Positions 59,401 to 64,000 of a stretch of DNA of 64,000 nucleotides are shown piece after piece (the first letter of the stretch is position 1; each line of letters begins with the position of its first letter). The stretch comes from Micromussa lordhowensis. Its lineage: Eukaryota; Cnidaria; Anthozoa; Scleractinia; Lobophylliidae. Location: the NCBI GenBank assembly GCA_964020085.1, contig OZ026604.1:23856932-23920931 (forward strand), given 5' to 3'. The position numbers were made by a program, and so were the translations under genes. The notes below the pieces were generated by a model, which was given only the letters and a program-made list of their open reading frames with translations, was not told where the DNA came from and ran no database searches.

Positions 59401-62084
59401 TTCTTTCGATTTCTGCAAAAAATGTTAGCAGTGCTGGCCTAGAATAGATCCCACATTGCCTCCGTGCTAATTGAGTTCCTGTTTGAGAGGCGAAGGAAGT
59501 GACAACTCGTTGTCTGCTGTTTGCTAAACAAATCAATTGACCAACTTGAAAATGTTGATATCCCAGTTTGGTGCCTATACAAACTTGTTGTAATACACTG
59601 ACTGTTTCTTCAAAGGAAGCACAGCGTTTATTTCCATCTGTGCCCTTAATTGCAAGAACGACTTCTGAAGACTGCCAGTTTGGTATGTTTATTTATCTGT
59701 TCTTTCGTTCGTTGGTTATTGTCGTAATGTATACTTTTACCACGAGAAGAGATTTACTTTTACTCGCATTTTGATTGGTTCTTACTTACAAATCTCAATG
59801 TATGATTTATTTCAGGACACACGCATAGATGACGCTTTAAAAAAATTTCTATGTTTCATGTAATATATCAAGCAAGTCGATTCATGTTGAGGTGCGTCTG
59901 TTCAGTCAAAACCTCAAAATGTAGTAACATCATCAGTGACACACTCGGCTATAGCCTCGTGTGCACCTTTTTTCCTTCTTGCCAGATTTTGACGTCATCT
60001 GTAATCAATTACTGAACAGACGCACGGCAACATGGAATTTAGTTGTTAATTTGAGTTAATTTGTTTGACGATAAGTGTTTGACGATAAGTGGATACAGGG
60101 CGTGAATTTATTATCAAGGAAGGAAGCTAAGTCAGTGTAAACGCATTGTCCCCTCTGAAAGTGAAGGCAAAGGATTTAATGTATCAGATCTATCTGGAAC
60201 ACCTTTCTGGAACATCCAGACAGGGTCAGTAGTGGTTATGTACTCAGCACCATTCCCACTGGGAGGCGCGCTGGACTCATGGTTAGTGCGCTTGACTCTG
60301 GATCGAGCGGTCTGGGTTCGAGCCCTGGCCTGGGACATTAATATTGTGTTGAGTTTTTGGGAAGTCACTTTACTCTCACAGTGTCTCTCTCCGCCTACGT
60401 GTATAAATGGGTACTGGCGAGTGTAATGCTGGGGGTAACCCTGCGATGGACTAGCATCCCATCCAGTGGGAGCAGAAATACTCCAAGTTGCTTCATGCTA
60501 CAGAAACTGGAGATAATCAATATGGTGGGCCAGTTGGCTCGTATTCAGACTTGACCTTTTTGCCTACCTTTTCCATTCAATTTCCAATTCGCCCATATAG
60601 TTTAAGGTAGTTGACTCCAATTTATTAACGGTATAAGTTAAAGGGTGAATGACCCCACCCTTTACCTCACATGTGTAATTTTCACCTTGCAGATGGTTAC
60701 TTAGCTCCAAAAGGTACCGCTCTTGGAGTTGCAACTATAGGACTTCACAGAAACCCTGAAGTGTGGCCAGCACCGCTTCAGTTCAACCCTGATCGTTTTC
60801 TACCAGAGAACAGTCAAGGACGCCATCCATTCGCCTATGTTCCTTTCTCGGCAGGACCAAGAAACTGCATAGGTAGGCTGATGTGTAGTCGGTACGCTCT
60901 TCACACTCTAAGGACATTCGCGCCCAAAATGCTCCCACGAATATAAATTGTGTAAAAGTGACCACAAAGGAAGGTAAAGATCAACTTTTGCCAAAAAGCC
61001 AACAAAAATGGGGGTCACCGAGCATCCAAGAGAGCAAATTGGAGGCGAAGTTAACGCACCCAATGTTTAGCCCTATCCACATGCTTATATTTTCTTCCTT
61101 TGCGCGCGCGCTTGATGTATGACGTGGCGTGAAGTTCGTGCACATAAAGGATGCGCAGGAACAATGAGCTCGAACGTCTTTTATACTACATTTTCCTAGT
61201 GTTATTTAGTTACTTATTTATTTATTGATTGATTTATTTTGTTAGTTAGTCTTTGTTTTGTTTTCCTGACGTCAAGCCATCCACTGCGTTTCCCTCTAAT
61301 GTTTGCCTGTCTGGGTGTCTGTCTGTCCGTCTTCCTTCTCGTCCCTCAGACATTTAGATTGCTGTTTGTCTGTCCCTTTTCATCTGCCGCACAGACTATG
61401 AATCTGACTTCTTCGAGACAATCTTTCTATTTTTTTTGTTCAGGAGAAGGCTTAAATATTTAATAAGTAGTATAGTGGTATTCCTGGTTTGAAATGCGAG
61501 AAGTGGCATATCGATATAGAAAAATAGACAAATTGAGCTGGGAATTGTAAAAGAAAAAAAAAAAATAATTTGCTTCCATGTTTTCATCCTTTTGTGTGTT
61601 TGCTTCTTTGTTCGTTTCGTCTTAATTTTTGATGCAGTGTTTTGTGTGAATACGATTATCAGCGCGACGGAAGTTTGGTCAACAGGTTTAAACGTTCAAA
61701 TCGTGTTGTTGCCACGGTCAACTGTCTCCGTTTCCAGTGGCAACTTGTCGACCATTGACGTCATTAGCAGCAAAGCGCGCGAAATTGTAAGCGACGAAAC
61801 GAGGAAAGCTGCCCGTGGCAACACCGAAATTTTAAGGCCAAAGTTCGTCACCAAAGCTTCGTCGCCCCTTACTCATCTGATAATCGTGGTAATTAGTTCC
61901 CCTCCTTTCACTTGTTTTTCAAGGTCAGCGGTTTGCTCTTCTTGAAGAGAAACTAGTCTTGGCTCACGTCTTGCGCAATTTTACCATCGAGTCCACGCAG
62001 ACCTTTGATGATGTTCGGCCTTGCGCAGAACTGATCACCAGACCAAGAGATGGAATTAACGTTTCTTTGGCCAAGCGGCAGTAG
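45161..62084 (+). CDS. CYP4V2-like: Cytochrome P450, CYP4V2-like, 14 exons, complete
   Basis: Exons: 45161-45323, 46609-46721, 49376-49448, 49789-49801, 50486-50606, 52523-52592, 52707-52776, 54307-54433, 56750-56950, 58197-58299, 58818-58885, 59616-59682, 60693-60872, 61924-62084. They total 1530 nt (509 aa plus TAG) with GT/AG borders and unbroken phase. The N-terminus is an ER membrane anchor ([13 protein letters not shown]) followed by KIPGPRP. Later motifs are [19 protein letters not shown], the I-helix [13 protein letters not shown] (residues 310-322, with Glu317 that covalently binds haem in CYP4 enzymes), ExxR (E375-R378), PDRF and the haem loop [10 protein letters not shown] with ligand Cys455. 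Expected activity is omega-hydroxylation of fatty acids. The substrate is not determined here. Confidence 0.95.
45395..45597. mobile_element. Palindromic MITE in CYP4 intron 1
   Basis: GGGTGCATTCCTTTGGGGTG and its diverged complement at the right end (CCCCAAAGGAATATATGCACCC) flank ATCAGTGATCCAAGATCACT repeats. Related to the 34.4- and 38.8-kb elements. Confidence 0.75.
47230..47610 (+). CDS. THAP zinc-finger ORF, left arm
   Basis: ATG at 47230 starts [19 protein letters not shown], then [42 protein letters not shown] and DFSRL. The C-x4-C (CVVYGC) and C-x2-H (CSVH) zinc ligands, the WIAF and the CSVHF positions fit the C2CH THAP DNA-binding domain. The ORF stops about 40 codons past the domain without any nuclease or coiled-coil region. 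Confidence 0.75.
   Translation: MVQKCVVYGCSNTKDEKRGISIHQIPFFGDQRPEAKKRRRKWIAFVNATRKNWTASKHSVICSVHFTPADFSRLSCNGQKYQLRLKRDEIGVVSVPSVHNVKTPEEETNRDVRMKRREVRLTFVDY
48243..48623 (-). CDS. THAP zinc-finger ORF, right arm
   Basis: This is the mirror copy of the left-arm ORF, with one residue difference near the C-terminus (LTYVDY instead of LTFVDY). All zinc ligands are kept. The near identity implies recent formation or gene conversion of the palindrome. Confidence 0.75.
   Translation of the reverse strand: MVQKCVVYGCSNTKDEKRGISIHQIPFFGDQRPEAKKRRRKWIAFVNATRKNWTASKHSVICSVHFTPADFSRLSCNGQKYQLRLKRDEIGVVSVPSVHNVKTPEEETNRDVRMKRREVRLTYVDY
49789..49801 (+). CDS. CYP4 exon 4: 13-nt microexon
   Basis: The bases GATTACTGACTAG lie between an AG (49787-49788) and a GTAGGT donor. 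Exon 3 ends in phase 1 (HPWLGTG) and exon 5 starts in phase 2. Only insertion of these 13 nt gives LGTGLLTSDGSKW, which matches the CYP4V family string LGLGLLTSxGxKW. Skipping it would shift the frame. The upstream pyrimidine tract is about 25 nt away and followed by an A-run. Confidence 0.88.
49889..50141. mobile_element. MITE, TTACTGCGCC family, copy 2
   Basis: TTACTGCGCCTTTCAATAAC to GTTATTGAAAGGTGCAGTAA, with CGACAAATGCGTTTTTTGTT inside. It lies in intron 4 of the CYP4 gene. Confidence 0.75.
50618..50744. mobile_element. 127-bp palindromic MITE in CYP4 intron 5
   Basis: CACTTAATGTATGGTCCCGA and TCGGGACCATACATTAAGTG-type ends, with AGTTTTGTTTT pairing AAAACAAAACT. It begins 12 bp after the exon 5 donor. 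Confidence 0.75.
50880..52000. other. CYP4 intron 5 interior, nothing recognised
   Basis: No splice-consistent exons, tRNA or long inverted repeats were recognised here. Short ORFs at 51637-51867 and nearby lack family motifs. Confidence 0.4.
52261..52407. mobile_element. Palindromic MITE (CGAGTTATAGAAACAC family)
   Basis: CTATCGAGTTATAGAAACAC and GTGTTTCTATAACTCGATAG, with inner GAAAGTTTGGGAGAAC pairing GTTCTCCCAAACTTTC. A partial third end occurs at 52180-52210. It lies 115 bp before CYP4 exon 6. Confidence 0.8.
53136..53250. mobile_element. 115-bp palindromic MITE, copy 1
   Basis: AACAATTATTCCATGAGCGC to GCGAGTGGAATAATTGTT, with GTTGGATATGAGATGAT pairing ATCATCTCATATCCAAC. CYP4 intron 7. 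Confidence 0.8.
53899..54088. mobile_element. Palindromic MITE in CYP4 intron 7
   Basis: AACTGTAGATACCT and AGGTATCTACAGTT ends, with ATCAAATTAAAGCTTATAG pairing CTATAAGCTTTAATTTGAT. Confidence 0.7.
54618..55034. mobile_element. Imperfect foldback MITE in CYP4 intron 8
   Basis: AGACGGATTCCGCTCAAGGT, GAGCAATAAGTGCAAAAATT at the left pairs imperfectly with AATTTTTGCCATTATTGCTC and GGAAATCGTCTTAAA at the right. GGTGACCCCGC and GCGGGGTCAGC pair in the interior. Confidence 0.55.
55071..55215. mobile_element. Palindromic MITE (AATAGCCTCCATTTGG)
   Basis: AATAGCCTCCATTTGGCGCG and CACCAAATGGAGGCTGTT, with ATTATCTGTTCC pairing GGAACAGATAAT. CYP4 intron 8. Confidence 0.75.
55771..55826. repeat. 56-bp perfect hairpin
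   Basis: CTAGCCTCCTACGCAGACGC pairs with GCGTCTGCGTAGGAGGCTAG around a TCTTGGGGCTCGTCGA centre. Small cruciform-type repeat in CYP4 intron 8. Confidence 0.8.
55912..56110. repeat. Dispersed repeat copy B
   Basis: Colinear with 27830-28100 (GGGGGAACTCC, GGTACCTTTTAGGGTATTGA, ATGACAGGAGA). CYP4 intron 8. Confidence 0.65.
57833..57949. mobile_element. 115-bp palindromic MITE, copy 2
   Basis: Same family and orientation pattern as 53136-53250 (AACAATTATTCCATGAGC, GTTGGATATGAAGTGAT). CYP4 intron 9. Confidence 0.8.
59892..60025. mobile_element. Short palindromic MITE in CYP4 intron 12
   Basis: GTGCGTCTGTTCAGT and ACTGAACAGACGCAC ends with imperfect inner pairing. A 14-bp direct repeat (TTTGACGATAAGTG, twice) follows at about 60062-60090. 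Confidence 0.65.
60261..60545 (+). mobile_element. tRNA-derived SINE in CYP4 intron 12
   Basis: The tRNA-like head (GGGAGGCGCGCTGGACTC, anticodon loop CTCTGGA, B box GGGTTCGAGCC) is followed by a body with GGGTACTGGCGAGTGTAATG, CCTGCGATGGACTAGCATCC and GAAATACTCC, ending GAAACTGGAGATAATC. The body resembles a central domain widely shared among animal SINEs. That resemblance is from memory. Confidence 0.75.
60693..60872 (+). CDS. CYP4 exon 13: haem-binding loop
   Basis: The 180-nt exon runs from DGYLAPKGT to [10 protein letters not shown]. It contains the PDRF motif and the Cys ligand (residue 455) in the F-x-x-G-x-R-x-C-x-G consensus. The acceptor is CACCTTGCAG and the donor GTAGGC, phases 1 and 1. 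The last exon (61924-62084) completes [20 protein letters not shown] and ends at TAG. A possible polyadenylation signal AATAAA lies near 62367. Confidence 0.93.
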
Positions 62085-64000
62085 AAGAAGAGATGGTACG
62101 GAATCATGGAGATAAATAGAAATGCCAGAGCAACAGTAGTCCACCTTTCAAAGGCCTCATTAATTTTGTTCACGGTGACCAGATATGAAATATATTCATT
62201 GTACGATACTTAGCTAGCTCAATTCATGATTTATAAAATTATTCTATTTGAAGGGAACTTTACAATTAGTTTCCTCGCCAAAGAGGTACACTCTTTTTTT
62301 TTTATAAGAATATGTTTTATTCGAATATCGAGGCTGAAAGTTGCGAACTTTTAAGAATGTTTTAGGAATAAACCCCAGGCTGAGATTTTGAAAAGAATAT
62401 ATTTTTGTGTATGTTTTGAACGAAATCGTATAAAATTCTTCCTACTCGAAACGGTAAAACTAGCCAAAAAACAACAAAAACAGTACTAGCCCGGGCATAT
62501 GTTCAATGCTTATAACATTTCTGCAGAAGTTAAGTGCGCCATACAAGGCTTTGATGCCTGCAGGTTGGCTCCAAAATTACTTTAACACCATACAAATGTC
62601 ATACACTATAATCTAAGAATATTCACAAGAATAATTTCAGCCTAAAATTCGCAGAAAAATAAGAATATTCAGCCTGGGCCGGAAAAACAATATTGTTATT
62701 AAAAAAAAAAAGAGTGTATTAGACAATTTATACAAGTATGGCGGTTCCGGACTAGACAAAAGAAAAAGATTGCAGATGGCAAACTTGAATACAAGGTAGA
62801 CGGTCCAGTATAGCTCCATTTTAACATGTTTTAGGTTCAAATGAATTGCATTTAGAGAAAGTGTAAAATCCAATTTAAAAAATAAGAAATAGTTTAAAAG
62901 TAGAAAAATAAATAAAAAAGAACATGAATAAAGTGTGGTCTGCTCGTATTGAAATGAAACCTTACCTCCCTCGCCCGAAGCACGTGATATGAAGGTCTCG
63001 TTCTGAAAATCACACAAGAGCTATTGGGTATTGTTGTCACAGGTAAAAGGAAAATAGAAAGTACTTAATAAGAAAAAGTCTAGACAGTAATATCAGACAA
63101 TAGGTCTTTGTGATTTCTGGTCGGGTTGTTCGAAAGCCGGTTAACGCTAACCCAGGATTAAGGTGTATAAAAACGTTTTTCGCTTCCTAATTTTTGTTTA
63201 GTTTGAGATTATTCAAATTCAAAAGAGAAGGCTAAACAATATAAACAGAAAACCTCTTCGAAAAGTTGCAAAACTGAAATCAAAATTCTCGCTAAACCTG
63301 GGTTAGCTTAATCGGACTTTGAACAACCCGGCCCTGATGCACTAAGACCCAATCAAACAGGTGGAATGTTCTTTTGTTAAAGTCATTTCTGATGCCATTT
63401 GCAGTCATCACTTGTCAGGCAATGCCTGCTTACGTTTACTTCTACTTGTTGTACCAATGTAAACCCGCAAAGGCTAAATATCGCACAGGTCACGGTGTAA
63501 AACAAAGACGACGGATCATGTGTAAAATCCAGACTAAAGGAAAATGAAGACTGCCGACCAGGGGTGAAATGCAGAGTGCAGACTTTTGAACTGAATCATG
63601 TTACCGTTTCCATCAATGAGATCAAACCGTCTAACAGGCTAACCGCTGAAGCGTTATTCGGGCTAACCCTGAGAGTGATCGTCAGGTTAATCTGAGTCAT
63701 TCAGGCTATTACCTGATCATGAGTGATATTCAGTCGAACCGGTGCGCTATTTAGGTCTACCCGATTGCAGATTTTCACTCCTATTAACATGAATATCACT
63801 TTTGTTGGTTAGTACTCGATGATGGAAATAACACGATATAAACTTAAAAGGTTTCGGCTCAGTCTTCATTTTATCCCCGGTCTGCACTCTACAGTTTACA
63901 GCCCGCAGATTGCGTTTTTCACTGACCGGCTGGGCATGATCCAATTTTTAAATTGTAAATCGGTGAAGTGGTTCGAAAATTTCTGCAAGCACGGCCCATG
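62085..64000. other. Downstream flank of CYP4 gene
   Basis: Contains the probable CYP4 3' UTR, AT-rich sequence, a possible inverted repeat between 62290 and 62715 (CACTCTTTTTTTTTT and its complement, with AGGCTGAA motifs) and a MITE at 63119-63335. A minus-strand 37-nt segment at about 62967-63003 has both an acceptor (TTTTCAG) and a GTAAGG donor, but is too short to assign. Confidence 0.4.
63119..63335. mobile_element. MITE, GGCCGGGTTGTTCG family
   Basis: TCGGGTTGTTCGAAAGCCGG, AACCCAGGATTA at the left; AACCTGGGTTAGCTTAATCG and GAACAACCCGGCCC at the right. Closely matches 381-622 including internal TTAGTTTGAGATTATTCAAA-type sequence. Confidence 0.78.

Noticed and set aside
62637..63017. 126-codon minus-strand ORF as a gene
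   Set aside because: Composition is low-complexity and hydrophobic from A/T-rich sequence; the internal TTTTCAG and GTAAGG sites argue against one continuous exon.

Overview
This is a eukaryotic, intron-rich, repeat-dense window that looks like an anthozoan cnidarian genome, most likely a stony coral. The reasons are secreted PAN/EGF mosaic proteins split into phase 1-1 exons, a D8C (uromodulin/OIT3-like) domain, a CYP4V2-like P450, and very many short palindromic MITEs and tRNA-headed SINEs. The species assignment is an inference; no sequence search was possible.

Left half (about 0-31.3 kb, minus strand): three neighbouring genes for secreted modular proteins, all transcribed leftward. Gene 3 (28287-31264) is complete: 3 exons, 268 aa, signal peptide, PAN/apple, one EGF and a C-terminal D8C domain. 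Gene 2 (13667-24704) has signal peptide plus PAN, one short fibrinogen-related cysteine module and nine EGF exons; its 3' end was not found. Gene 1 (8468 leftwards) has a separate signal-peptide exon, a PAN exon, one non-calcium EGF exon and at least five calcium-binding EGF exons, and may run off the left edge. Nearly all introns interrupt codons after base 1, so modules can be duplicated or lost without frameshift. They probably arose by local duplication and exon shuffling.

Middle (about 33.7-44.3 kb): a tandem segmental duplication holding two intact tRNA-Arg(ACG) genes, a truncated third copy, several MITE insertions and copies of a P450 exon. These belong to a broken minus-strand CYP4 pseudogene with recognisable exons at 44.1, 43.4, 40.4, 40.15 and about 38.0 kb.

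Right half (45161-62084, plus strand): a complete 14-exon CYP4V2-like gene of 509 codons plus stop, including a 13-nt microexon. I followed every splice junction with GT/AG sites and continuous reading frame. Its introns carry many palindromic elements, including a 1.9-kb inverted repeat whose two arms each encode an intact THAP zinc-finger ORF. The intact gene and the pseudogene lie head to head about 0.9 kb apart.

Other notable structures are a 299-bp tandem array of tRNA-like units with one inverted copy (20.4-21.6 kb), a Mutator-like foldback element with a 9-bp target duplication (790-1826), and a SINE-containing insertion with a 13-bp target duplication sitting on the acceptor of an EGF exon (3359-3859). 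No CRISPR, operon or bacterial feature is present.
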